From NCBI GenBank assembly GCA_947568835.1, contig OX387606.1, positions 13,020,001 to 13,084,000 of the forward strand: a stretch of DNA of 64,000 bases, in the 5' to 3' direction. A program made the translations under genes and the position numbers. The notes under the pieces were generated by a model. It saw only the letters and a program-made list of their open reading frames with translations, was not told the DNA's origin and searched no databases. The stretch is from Protonemura montana. Taxonomy: Eukaryota; Arthropoda; Insecta; Plecoptera; Nemouridae. Positions 38,096 to 49,204 of this stretch are shown here, in pieces (positions within the stretch are counted from its first letter, which is position 1; each line of letters starts with the position of its first letter).

Positions 38096-41076
38096 ATGCA
38101 AGCCAGGCAATTTAACCTCAAGTCTGAATCTGAGATACGACCTGCTATTGTTTCAAGATCAAAAGCTGAACTAACACTGAAAGCTGTAAGAGGTACTACC
38201 AGTAATCCTTCTACCAGCACGTCTCGGCCATGCGTTTTAAGACCAATTTTGAGACCAAGCTTACCCAAAACCACTTCGACGCTGACAACGGCAAGCAGTA
38301 ACTGCAAAGAAAATACCCGGCTGCCAGCGAACATTGCTAAACCGTTGAAAACTCATACTCCTCAAGACCCGAAACTACTAGCAACGAGCAAACCACCGCC
38401 AGTACGAAATCAAACTCATATGAAACGAAGATCAGCTGCTGCGATCCTTTGCGAAAGTAGTCATCCTACAAAAGGGAATAGTGTTGGATTCCAGAGACCT
38501 GCAGATAATGCTGCTAAGTTAGTTCCACAGGCGCAAAATAGCGTTCGCAAATCTGCTCTCTGCAGTACTAATCAACCTTTCCCACTGAGGAAATCTAATG
38601 TCAATTTTGGGCAGTCTAGAAACGTTGAAAAACTTCCCCCAGATATACTTATTCCCAAGGAGCCTACCAAAACTATCATTAGGCCCGTTAAAAATGTCAG
38701 ATTTAATTCTGTTTGCCAACTCATGAACCCAGTTGAACCCAGTGTTACTATTACCCATGAAAATCAATCTGGAGGAGTGGTAGTCAAGATTCCACCAAAA
38801 GAGCTGGAACCTAATAAAAGTGAAGTTCGGTAAGCTTTTATTTGCTTGGTTTTACTAGCATGGTTTATCTTTTCTTCAAATTATATAAATAATTACTACT
38901 TGTATTTTATTTTTGCAGAGACTCCGAGCTTGAGGTCATTGTTGTTTCTGATTCACCTAAGAAAGCCCCTGCAGCAAGAGGAGGGTAGGAAAAAATTATT
39001 AAATCTTTCAGGAAATTCTCATTTTTAGTGTAATTTATACATTTTGCTGACCTTTCTCTGAATGTGATTACATAGTTTGTACATATTGATTAATAAGATT
39101 TTTAATACTTGAGAATATTATAGAAAGATGATATTCAGTTGAAAATCTAGGAAAATGGCTAGGTAAATACTTATTATTGCGTTTTTATTCAAACTGACGC
39201 TAATTGCTGCTCTTGTTTATTTGTTTATAGGAAAAAGTGGGAGCTCAGCAACTTTGACATTGGCCGACCACTTGGCAAAGGCAAATTTGGAAGTGTATAT
39301 CTAGCACAAGAAAAGAATTCCAAATTTGTTGTTGCACTAAAAGTGATATTTAAGAGCCAGATTGAGGCAGCGGGTGTTGAGCATCAGCTTCGCCGAGAAA
39401 TTGAAATCCAATCGCATCTAAGGTATATAAACTGGCCATTCATATCAATTTCTGTAAATATCTGAAGTACCTACTGTCCTTTGCAGACAATCAGTCTTAT
39501 TCTGATATAGAAACTTTCAAAAGTCTTGGGGAAACAAAATATTTTGCTTATTATATTGCTTAATTGCTATGCAATCAAAATGCTCATAATTTACGCATTG
39601 GCTACTATGGGTCAATTTTTGTTTACTTCTGGTACTTCATTGTTGTTAGCAGCGCTTATGACGTGTTCATAGAGTACCTAACTAATATTAATTTTTTTTA
39701 GGCACCCAAATATTTTGAAAATGTACGGGTATTTCCACGACGATGCCCGTGTGTACATGATCTTGGAGTTTGCCAGACAAGGAGAGTTATACAAGCACCT
39801 TGGAAAACAGCCAGGCAAAAGATTTGACGAAATCAGGTACCTCAATTCTACATACTTACCTACCTAGGTATACTAAATAAACACTAAATGGGCATACTAA
39901 AACTTAAATGGGTTATTACAACTATTTAAAACCTTGCTGCTTCATTCCGGCAGACAAATAGTCATGTATTTCCTTGTTTGGATGATATTGTTCGAACCGT
40001 TTAACAGTCTGATCTACAAAGATTTGTGTGAATTTCACAGGACCAGCAAATATATCAGACAAATTGCCAATGCCTTGGACTATTGCCACGGGAAGAACGT
40101 GATCCACCGCGATCTGAAAGCTGAGAACATAATGCTGGACCACAACGGAGACATCAAGATTGGGGATTTTGGGTGGTCCGTGCACACGCCATCTTCCAAG
40201 TAAGTTTGCTTTGGCTGTACTTTTCAAATGTATTTCTTCTATCTAGTTTAGGCAATTTTCATGAACATTTTTTGTTGGCCAGTCATTTGGCCAGAAACAC
40301 ATTTGTGTTTTTACCAGGTAGTCAAATTGAGTCTTCGCTTTGCTTGCTACACTCATTCGAACATAATTATTTTCCTATGCCTGCCAGTTTTTTTCATGTG
40401 TTCCCTTCAGTTTTCCCTCCTGAACTAACTATAGTATTCATGATGCCATTTACAGGCGAGACACTTTGTGTGGAACACTGGACTATTTACCCCCTGAAAT
40501 GGTTCACGGGGAGAAACACGATGAGAAAGTCGACATCTGGTGTTTGGGTGTTCTAATGTACGAATGCTTAGTCGGAAAAACCCCGTTCTTTGCCAACGAA
40601 CAACACAACACCATAATGAATATTAAAGCCTGCAAATTTAGCATCCCTGAATTTGTGTCCAATTCTGCTCAAGATCTCATCCATAAGGTAATTTCACATT
40701 CTTTATCTATTGGTAAAAAGTCTTAATGAAAATCATTGGGTTCATAATCTGCTGTCATTAATAAAACTTGAAAATAAGTGGTTGCTGCTAGCATAAATGT
40801 ATGGGTGAATTGATTAAATACCAAAAAATGGTAGCATGTAAAATTCCTATCTTCCCTGGCACCGGTTGTCAATGCTTTTAGCACCATGATGCCCAAAGCA
40901 AAGAGGTCTAGCAAACTAGAAGGGGTTCAGTATCCTGAATTTTTGTAACATCATTTGCTCCTGATTTCCAGTTAATAGTCCGTGAGCCTGCCATGAGGTT
41001 GCCACTAAAGCAAGTGCAGAACCATCCCTGGGTAAACATGGACCCTCAGGGCAACATCCCGAAAGTGCAAGCCTGA
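38096..41076 (+). CDS. AURK: Aurora family serine/threonine kinase
   Basis: Mitotic kinase of centrosome, spindle or chromosomal passenger complex. Seven exons join in frame: 38096-38829, 38919-38984, 39231-39422, 39702-39836, 40041-40199, 40456-40687 and 40972-41076, coding 540 residues. Residues 1-265 are a basic, Ser/Pro/Thr-rich disordered tail, much longer than in human Aurora B. The kinase domain shows [12 protein letters not shown] (282-292), the ATP lysine K304 and helix-C glutamate E323 in [19 protein letters not shown]. Then come HRDLKAEN (398-405, catalytic D400), DFG (418-420), the Aurora phrase GWSVHTPSS, activation threonine T432 in [16 protein letters not shown], and DEKVDIW. 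Near the end, [13 protein letters not shown] resembles Aurora B more than Aurora A. Odd points are alanine for proline in the usual HRDxKPEN and aspartate before the activation threonine. The ATG at 38096 is the first good start; an earlier in-frame TTG exists. Confidence 0.92.
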
Positions 41077-41318
41077 ATTGTCAGTGAAGCGTAAGTAGGT
41101 ATTAAACGATGGAGAGAACTGCTAACTCTCCTGAACATATTTCATTAGTGATTTAGTGATGGGAGCAAATGTTATACATTACCTAGTTACATAATTTGAT
41201 GCCAAGTGACAGTAAAAAAGTTTTGCGTCCAAAGTTGTATTTTATGGGAAAATGTTTGAAATTCTTATTTTTTTTTTCTGTTCAAGTAGCATTGTAAATA
41301 GAAAATAACGTTACTCCA

Positions 41319-41423
41319 GTATTATTAATATAAATACTACTACCCTTTCAAACTGTTCCAACACGAATATTATGGGATAGAATACACGTTCTTGACAGGG
41401 GAGTAGTGTTCCTAATAATAAAA
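41319..41423. mobile_element. Small inverted-repeat element between Aurora and TMEM70
   Basis: Arms at about 41319-41353 and 41388-41423 are imperfect inverted copies ending in TATTATTA...ACTACT. The right arm contains AGTGTTCCTAATAATAAAA, shared with elements at 52.06 and 57.35 kb. It also supplies an AATAAA (41417-41422) downstream of Aurora. The rest of 41077-42144 is AT-rich non-coding DNA. Confidence 0.5.
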
Positions 41424-42144
41424 TGTCGTACATTAGATATTTTCATTGCTAGGGTATTTGGAGAACTGAGGAAAAAGGAAGTACGTTCATGTAAATATAG
41501 TGTTAATTTAAAGTAATATTTTACTCTTAGCATAGTCCATACTATAAATGCAAACTTTTTTTTGATAAGTTCTTAATACTAGTATCAATTTATGTTTTAT
41601 ACCATCTAGATTTTCAGTCTGACAAATGCAAATCAACCAACCGTAAAACTTAGGGCATATTTGACTGGCTACCCCAGGGGACGATCTGCGTGAGCGATCG
41701 GGCATGTGACTGCCCCAGAGCAACATTCGACTGTTAGAGTTACTAGCTCTCAGATCATTCCTGGTTCACCTTTCTTGTCTTGAGGATTTTGACAGTTATA
41801 TTTGAAGACAAATGAATACACTGACAGCTAGTGATCATGTGTTTGGGTAGGAGCGCACGCGCTCGAAGTTGGTGCAAGCCCAGTGAAGAGCATGATGTTA
41901 CCGAGCAAGTTTCAAACCCGCCCTGGTGCAGACCAGTCAAAAATGCCATTAGAAACTGTGACCTGTATTTTTTTTGTCATTAACACTTGGAGCTAAGGTT
42001 AGTAAAAAATGGTTAACATCACTTCCAAAGTAGCAAAGTAGCAATATAAAATTGGGTTTATACAAAATTAATTGCAAGCTTAATAGGTACTCGAGGCACA
42101 AAACATAAATGTAAATATCTGATGAATCACCATGACTCGCAAAC

Positions 42145-42861
42145 TTATTTCTCCTCGCCCCTGGAATTTGACTCACCTTCCAACATTTTTGAAAAATCTG
42201 CTGGCTTACGGAAAAAGTGATCCAAAATAAATACTTTCTTTTTGTTTATTTTGAAAATGGAGTCACGCCATGGCAATATACTATTAGATTCTACCCTTTT
42301 CACCTCTTTTGACTTGAATTCGATGATTCTTGTTTGAGTTGGAAGAAAACCTGTGAAGATGGATTTGTATTCATTCTTTCGGTTGTATATCCGAAGAGGA
42401 TACCGGAAGGCAACACTTAGCATGCTAACGTTTGCCAGTATCAAGGCAGAAGTAGCTATCATAAATTGTTCGCTGTTAGCTAACATATTGTTGTCAGAAA
42501 ATTCTCCAGTGCCAAAAAAGACTTCGTAGACACCAACACTGGCTATCATTGCCAAAGAAAGCGTAGAAACACCTTGTGCGAGAGTTACGTAGGAATCCAT
42601 CGGAGCTTTGTACACAAGATCATAGTCTGACGGCACTCCATCCTTAATCCTGAACTTTTCTTCACGCCTTGAGGTCGATTTCTGTGTGATGCATCGAAAG
42701 GTACCCCACGCTAGCTGGGTGTCGCCGACTTGACAGCTCGATGGCAGTCTGAGAGTATTAACTCCAGAGCGGTTAAAAGTTGAGTACCTTCTTAAACACT
42801 GAGATGCATTTTTTGCTGCTGTTTTGCTAGCAGCAAAGCCAACTCGAAGTATCGAAGCCAT
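42145..42861 (-). CDS. TMEM70: TMEM70-family mitochondrial assembly factor (intronless)
   Basis: TMEM70 is a mitochondrial inner-membrane protein that promotes ATP synthase (complex V) assembly by handling subunit c. The single open frame codes 238 residues from ATG 42861 to TAA 42145. Residues 1-30 are basic and hydroxyl-rich without acids (LRRYSTFNRSG), as expected for a mitochondrial presequence. The pair of membrane spans, at about 91-116 and 132-153, forms a hairpin. After it come RIYNRKNEYKSIFTGFLPTQ, then KSKEVKRV and HFFRKPADFSKML, matching the TMEM70 order YHEAxxxxYKAI...NDVK...FPNREDY. An upstream in-frame GTG would add ten residues, but the ATG suits the presequence better. TMEM186 or TMEM223, of the same fold family, are alternatives. 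It is convergent with Aurora and head-to-head with the parvin locus. Confidence 0.7.
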   Translation of the reverse strand: MASILRVGFAASKTAAKNASQCLRRYSTFNRSGVNTLRLPSSCQVGDTQLAWGTFRCITQKSTSRREEKFRIKDGVPSDYDLVYKAPMDSYVTLAQGVSTLSLAMIASVGVYEVFFGTGEFSDNNMLANSEQFMIATSALILANVSMLSVAFRYPLRIYNRKNEYKSIFTGFLPTQTRIIEFKSKEVKRVESNSILPWRDSIFKINKKKVFILDHFFRKPADFSKMLEGESNSRGEEK

Positions 42862-43345
42862 GGCCGTCAAGCTATATAATATATTTTCCACTTAACCTCA
42901 ATGTCTTCTCTCTTGAGGGTGCTAACACTAATCTTTTTTCTATGCTACCAGCATAGACGTGCTTGCCAGGTTGTGCTAGCTATTTTGATCAGCTGGCGCC
43001 ATGTAATTCAGAATGCGCTAGTGTTGAGGTGGGAAATTTCACTTTTGAAGAAAGGCACATTGGGCACATTATACAAAAATTTGATTAATATTTTCAAACA
43101 GAGAAAGAAATGGCTGTAAAAATAAAGATATTATCTGAGACTTTATCAAATATTTATAGCCAATGTTGATGAGCTGAAACTGAACTTTGTTACTCTGAAT
43201 TACTCCGAAAGGATATCCTTGCTGTGGCTTGATAAGAAAGTGTAGAGGGATGTGGTTGTGTTACGAAGCTATGCCAGTAATTACATTACAGTCATTATCA
43301 TACTGTCTGTGTTGCTGTGCAGTTTATCAGTAAGTAACAATTACA

Positions 43346-43706
43346 ATGGAAGAAGATAATCAAGTTGAACATCCAGTGACAAGAGAGCTTTTTCGCCAAT
43401 CATCCGTCGAGGTGCGACTTAGTCCTGCACTGCCATCATCAAGCTCTGAAGATGAAGAAGAGGTAGAGAATACTGCTCCAAGAATTGTTAACGTTTTGCT
43501 GAAAAATCCTGTGATAATGATAAACGACACGAAAGTAACTCAACCTGCCGAAGACATATGCCAAACAGGGAGTACCTCAAAATCGGCACAAATATCAGAC
43601 AACAAAAAAGAAAAAAATTCGGATGATACAGAAACAGATTCAGAGGTCTCAGTCATAATGTCAGCAGAAGCAGAGGATAATGATGGCTCTGTTGGAACAA
43701 TGAAAG
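43346..43706 (+). CDS. Acidic open exon, possibly alternative first exon of parvin
   Basis: An ATG-initiated frame of 120 codons ends at a GTAACC donor (43706) in phase 1. The peptide is acidic and low-complexity, with an SSSSEDEEE run and many Asp, Glu and Ser, and no recognised domain. The acceptor at 44286 (CTGCCACCAG) opens an exon whose 20 bases read in frame straight into the parvin ATG at 44307, so splicing would add this tail to parvin. It could instead belong to an independent short gene, as the open frame continues eight codons past the donor to a stop. Nothing else recognisable lies in 43707-44286. Confidence 0.5.
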
Positions 43707-44306
43707 GTAACCATGGTCCTAACCAAGGTTAGACTAGTATGTTTGGTGCTTGCCATGACAATTTTGTTATTTGCAAATGATTTTTGATATATTTGATAAA
43801 AATCTAGGGTGATGAAAAAGTTGTGATCTAGTTGTGAAATGGAGAGTTTAAAATTTTGTACAGAGGATGGATCGCCAGGCAGTTCATTTTTTAGCCAAAA
43901 TTTAAGTAGTCTAGAACATCATCCTACGACTTGGCATACATTTTTCCAACCCATTGTCGTATACTCCAGCTAGGAGATCCAACACTGCTTATAAAACATG
44001 CAGCATACGGTAGATCTCAGGATACAAAAATGCCGTCATGCAGTGCCATCAATGCAACAACGATTTCTGGCCTCAGATTCAATCCTCCACATCACAACTT
44101 GTAGTTTGCTAACCATGCGAATCAAAGGAGGCAATTATACGGATTTCCAATGCGAAGGGCCCAGTCCAGGTTGACAAGCCTTAATCTGTATTGGGAGAGG
44201 ACATGGAAAACATCGACTACTGATTGTTAATTTATTTCAAATTTTTAAACGGTGTGGGTGAAAGTAAATCAGTATTCTGCCACCAGGGATCAGAGGACAC
44301 TCAAAT

Positions 44307-47300
44307 ATGGCTTCTCCAAGACCAAAATCTCCCAAACCTCCTGTTTCATCTCAAAGAAAGGATGAAAAGGAAGAATCGTTTTGGGAAAAAATTGGTACTC
44401 TGGGAAGGAAGAAGCGAATAAAGGAGGGTGAGTACTTTTTAGCTGCTGATATTACCAAACCATGCTAGCAAGGGTATGAAATCTTGTTCTATTTACTCCT
44501 TACCTTATATGGCAGTGATAGAATGGGAGGTGTGGCCATGTGTGGCTTCTTTGACACTGATGTCATCAATAGAAAACTGTTTACAAACAATTATATTGGT
44601 TATTCCTTAAATGTAATTGTCAATTGTATGAACAGTTCAAGAGGTTCAAGATGAGGGAAAGTATGCCATCGATTCTCCTGGCAGTCCAACCGCTCCGGAT
44701 CTACCGCCAGAAGAATACACATTGGGTGGGTGTAACCGCAGTAACTATTGTGAATTCCTCTATATCCAGAATACAATGTTTTTTATGCTATAGTGATAAC
44801 CTTGAATTTCAGAGGAGAACGAAGAAAGGTCCATGATAGAACCGCGTTCATATGACGACCCAAAGCTGAAAGAACTAATATTGGTTCTGATAGAATGGAT
44901 CAACGATGAACTGGCAGATCAAAGAATCATTGTAAAAGACATTGAAGAAGATTTATACGATGGACAAGTTCTCCAAAAGCTTTTAGGTAGGTATCCTACA
45001 AATGATAAAAAAAAAAAAAAGTACTGTGTCTAGGAACATAACAATAACATGAATGTGAATTGCTCATTTGATTTTGATAAAATAACATGATGTTGAGAAA
45101 TTTAATAAGCATGTATTTTTAATGCTCTAGTTCTGAAGTCCAGAGTCGTTGAATTTGGTTGCTGCTTTTGTTGCAGAAAAATTGACGGGAGAAAAGCTAG
45201 ACGTCCCAGAAGTCACTCAAAGCGAAGAAGGTCAAAAGCAGAAACTTGGCATAGTTCTGGGTGCATCAAATAGGGTAACAAATAATTTACAAAGCAAGGT
45301 GTCAGCAAGGTAATTTACAAGGTGTCAGGTCAATAAAAAACAGTTGCTGACAAATTAAATATTCTGTTCAAGGTACTTGGACTTCCTCGATGGTCGCAAC
45401 AAAAGTGGAGTGTTGAGAGTGTGCACTCCAAGAACATTGTTGCAATTTTGCACCTGTTGGTGGCTCTAGCTCGACAATTTCGTGCTCCAGTACGCTTGCC
45501 AGAGAATGTAGGAGTTTCGGTTGTGGTAGTTCAGGTAAATATAAATATAAGGATGCCAACAAAGATACTAGTTGCAAAAGATATCAAGATAAGTACACAT
45601 TTTTACTGGTAAATAAATAGACTCGTCACACCCACATCAGCAGTGCGATTCTAGGATTTTTTGTCGATGTCGACATCTAGCTATAGATCGAGGACTACCG
45701 AGGTTATCGACGGATAGTTGTCGTGCGATTCTGAGACAGTGAAACGCAGATGACGATCGAGTTTGTTCTCGATCGCTGAGACCCAGCCATTTAGAGATCT
45801 CGACACAGAATAATTCTCGAAATCCCGTGAATAATTATTATTTGCGGGATTTCCCGGTAATTCGGATTTGTTTACTTTGTCCGTGTTGTTTAATGATTAG
45901 TTGTGATGATTTCGGTTTAACCATGCATCAGCTTATTGGCATTGCGCTTCGAAAATAATCTTAAAATTATAAAATACCATACAATACCATACAATACCAT
46001 GCAGTGTAATACAATCATATACAATACCATACAATATCGAGATGAATCAAGTGGCTATTTTTCATCTTCCTAGCCAAGATACCAACAATATTTTTGATAC
46101 TTTACTATAATAATACACTTTCAAATCATCGTGAAAAAGACGTAGCGGGATGTAAACCTGAATTTGACCAATATAAGCCAATTCCACACGTTTTTCCTTC
46201 AGTTCTGGAGATTTTGGAAAGAATTTGACATTGACGTTGACTTTGACGTTTGAATAGCCTAGGTTCACTGCCAAAAAGATAACTTTAAGAATTCGTTCAC
46301 CTTGCTGTGGTTAAAAAACAAAACAAATGAATGCATCTGTCACTCTTTTTGCAAAATGATTTCTATTTTACGTAAAACGATCGCAAATAAAAGCGTTTGC
46401 TCTCAATTTCTTCAATAACTTCATAAGGCATGCATGAAAAATACCATCAAGATGCTGCGGGTGAGTAAAAGCCAAGTTTGGCAACACTTAAAAATCGAGC
46501 TGAATCGAAAGGCTCCGATTCTGCTTGCCAGCCGAGGTGCAAACATAATTATCAACATTTCACCAATAAAACACTTTCAAATCGCCGTCAAAATGTCGTC
46601 AAGCAATGTAAAACGGAATTCTGAACCGATTGAGCCCAACACGACGCGTTTTTAACCAAATTACGCAATTTCTATAAGGAGTTTGCTGGAATGTTACCCC
46701 AGGCTGAGAGCTCAGTCGGTAAAGTAGTTTTAACGGTAAGCGCCGTTCGATCGAATGCTCAACGATCGACATCGTGGTGCGAGTCAGAATTGCACTGTGA
46801 GCTTTCGATCGTTGACTTGTCGATCGGCGTAGCTTTAGATCGAGAACTTGATAAAATCCTAGAATCGCACTGCAGATAATCTGTCTCCTATGTGATCACA
46901 CCCATGCTTTATGCAGTCATCAAGCTCATTCTTTTATTCCATGTGAAGATTCTTTGTGTTAGCCAAAATGTAATACCTAGTCCATCTTAACTCGGTATCC
47001 ATCTTAACTAGCTTTTCCAACCTCGGTAAATTGCGTTCCTTCTGGCCTGTTCCCCAAGACGAATACTAGGATTTTGGCACTCGTGCCATTAGAAGCCTCA
47101 GAGAAGTTTTTTATAATTATATGGTTAGGCCAAACAAATGCCAATAATATTTGACTAATAATTTTCTGATTTATACCACTGTTTACTGTATGCTCTGTTC
47201 TGTTGTTTACACTTTAATCAGAAACGTGACGGTTCGTTGAGCCACCGCACAGTATTGGAGGAAATCACATCAACGTACGACGATCTGGGGATGCGATGCG

Positions 47301-48491
47301 AGCGCGATGCCTTTGATACACTCTTCGATCACGCTCCTGACAAGCTTCAAGTTGTCAAAAAGGTAATTGGAGACTTACTTGGATCAGCTCACTAACTCCA
47401 AAGTGGGTCAAGCTCATTTTAGTAATGTCCACCCACTCAAAATGTTGATCCTCTGTTTTAACTGACCGTCTTAACCCTCCAGCTACACGAATGTAAATAT
47501 ATTCACAATAAATCAAGGTGGTAGCCCTGTCCTAGGAAATTTTTAAATTTTCTTGGGTTTTTGGGTAGATGTCTCCTTTAATAATGAAGATAGGACAAAA
47601 TAGAAATAAAACATTAATTAATTAATATTGATGAGCATTTCATAGTATATTTGTATTCAAGTCATCAATTCTATATAAATAAAACACATCATCTTGGAGT
47701 TTTGGAAATTTGTCAGAGTGATAAGAAACTCTAAATTTCCCTTCTATTTCTATCTGCTGTAATGCATCTAAACTTACATTTGTCCCTATTTATAAACTCG
47801 TCCGTGGCGTAAAAGCAATGTAGGATAAGGAAATCCTTGACCCTATTGGAAAATATACCGAGAGTAGAAAAGATGAAAACATAAGAACCTGTCGAGGATA
47901 GACTCTGATCCGTTAGTGCTGCAGAAACTAACCTGCTGAGTAGTGATGAATCTGAAATTTAACGTTTTAACTATTGAAAACAAAAGCTCACTAACTCAAA
48001 GGACTACATTCAAGACAACATTTTTAATCACAATTTTACCTGTGCATCCCAATTTGACCCTTAATGCAAAATGTGTAATGTTTCAGTCATTGGTGACTTT
48101 TGTGAACAAACACCTGAACAAGGTAAATTTGGAGGTTTCGGATCTGGACACCCAATTCCACGATGGGGTCTACCTCACACTTCTCATGGGCCTTCTCGAA
48201 GGGTTCTTCGTGCCTCTCTACAGCTTCCACTTGACTCCTCATGACTTCGACCAGAAAGTCCACAACGTCACCTTTGCGTTTGAGTTGATGCAGGACATTG
48301 GACTTGCAAAGCCCAAAGCCAGGCCCGAAGGCATGTTGATTTCCTTCCTTCTTTTTATTTTTTTATATTTGTGCTGGAAATCTAGAAAATTTCTAATAAT
48401 TTTGCTTGTTTCAGATATCGTAAATCTGGATCTTAAGTCTACTCTGCGAGTCCTTTACAATCTTTTCACCAAGTATAAAAGTATGATCTAA
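44307..48491 (+). CDS. parvin: Parvin (actopaxin), two calponin-homology domains
   Basis: Parvin binds integrin-linked kinase in the ILK-PINCH-parvin complex and links integrin adhesions to actin. Eight exons splice in frame: 44307-44427, 44636-44725, 44813-44986, 45177-45274, 45373-45534, 47222-47362, 48087-48330 and 48415-48491, giving 368 residues (human alpha-parvin 372). The start MASPRPKSPKPPVSSQRKDE matches the Ser-Pro-rich alpha-parvin N-terminus. CH1 covers about 92-200 (LIEWINDELADQRIIVKDIE, EDLYDGQVLQKLLEKL, HLLVALARQFRAPVRLPENV). The linker has the signature ERDAFDTLFDHAPDKLQVVK. CH2 covers about 255-362 (TFVNKHLNKVNLEV, FHDGVYLTLLMGLLEG) and ends RPEDIVNLDLKSTLRVLYNL. Intron 7 has a GC donor (GAAG|GCATGT). 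Intron 5 contains a 1.2-kb inverted-repeat element. An AATAAA follows at 48777-48782. Confidence 0.95.
45641..46872. mobile_element. 1.23-kb element with perfect 20-bp terminal inverted repeats in parvin intron 5
   Basis: The ends are exact inverted copies of CAGTGCGATTCTAGGATTTT (45641-45660; 46853-46872). CAG flanks both sides (45638-45640 and 46873-46875) and may be a 3-bp target duplication. Subterminal copies of the end motif occur (GTGCGATTCTGAGAC near 45723; its inverse near 46786-46799). Inside are a 10-mer array, a diverged direct duplication of about 115 bp, and near the right end a tRNA-like stretch (GAGCTCAGTCGGTAAAG then CGTTCGATCG). No transposase is visible, so it is probably non-autonomous. 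The CAGTG terminus recalls hAT elements, but an 8-bp duplication was not found. Confidence 0.75.
45971..46035. repeat. Tandem 10-mer repeat (ACAATACCAT)
   Basis: About six degenerate copies of ACAATACCAT lie inside the intron-5 element of parvin. Confidence 0.85.
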
Positions 48492-49204
48492 CCATGCCTT
48501 GATTGTGCCTTCGCTTCATGGAGCAGAAATTCCGTTTACTGGAAAACTGAAAGTGAAAATCAAATTCAAGGTACATAGTACCTACATCTAAAATAACTTT
48601 AAAGTAACTCTAAGTGGGTTTTTAATACCCTTCTAAATGTTTAGTTAGATTTAAGAAATACTCCACTAATTACCAGTGAAATACATGAGTATTGAGTCAG
48701 CAGTGTTTCAAGAGTGTCAAAAATTACCAAACTAATGTATTAGTTGCTAACTAACTTTGAGTAAATCATTTTGTGGAATAAATTAATAATTCATCTATTA
48801 TAACAGAAGCAAACAGTTCAGATCAATTAATTACTTTAATTTTAAAAAACTGGACAAAATATCAACATCACAACTGTTGGGAATCCTATTCTTAGGATAG
48901 AAGTTACAATAAGCAAGAAATTAAAGGGTGCCATTTTCAAGCTGTTGATTAGGCTCCAAGACACAGAAATCTGAAATGCTAATAGATTGTTGTCATATCT
49001 GCGGAATCTTCCAGGTAGGCAAAAAAATGTTCCAACACAACATTTAAGCAATGTTATTTAATTGTTTTATTTTATATAAAAATATAAAAATAGTAACTGT
49101 TAACCTGCCAAAATATATAATTTTTACACTTAAGCCAGGTTGATTATTTCCCTTTCAGCTAAACACCATAAATTCATTTCTTGGATTCCAATATACTATG
49201 CGTG

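Noticed and set aside
42862-42891. Upstream GTG extension of the TMEM70-family protein by ten residues
   Set aside because: The ATG at 42861 gives a better mitochondrial presequence, and GTG starts are rare in animals.
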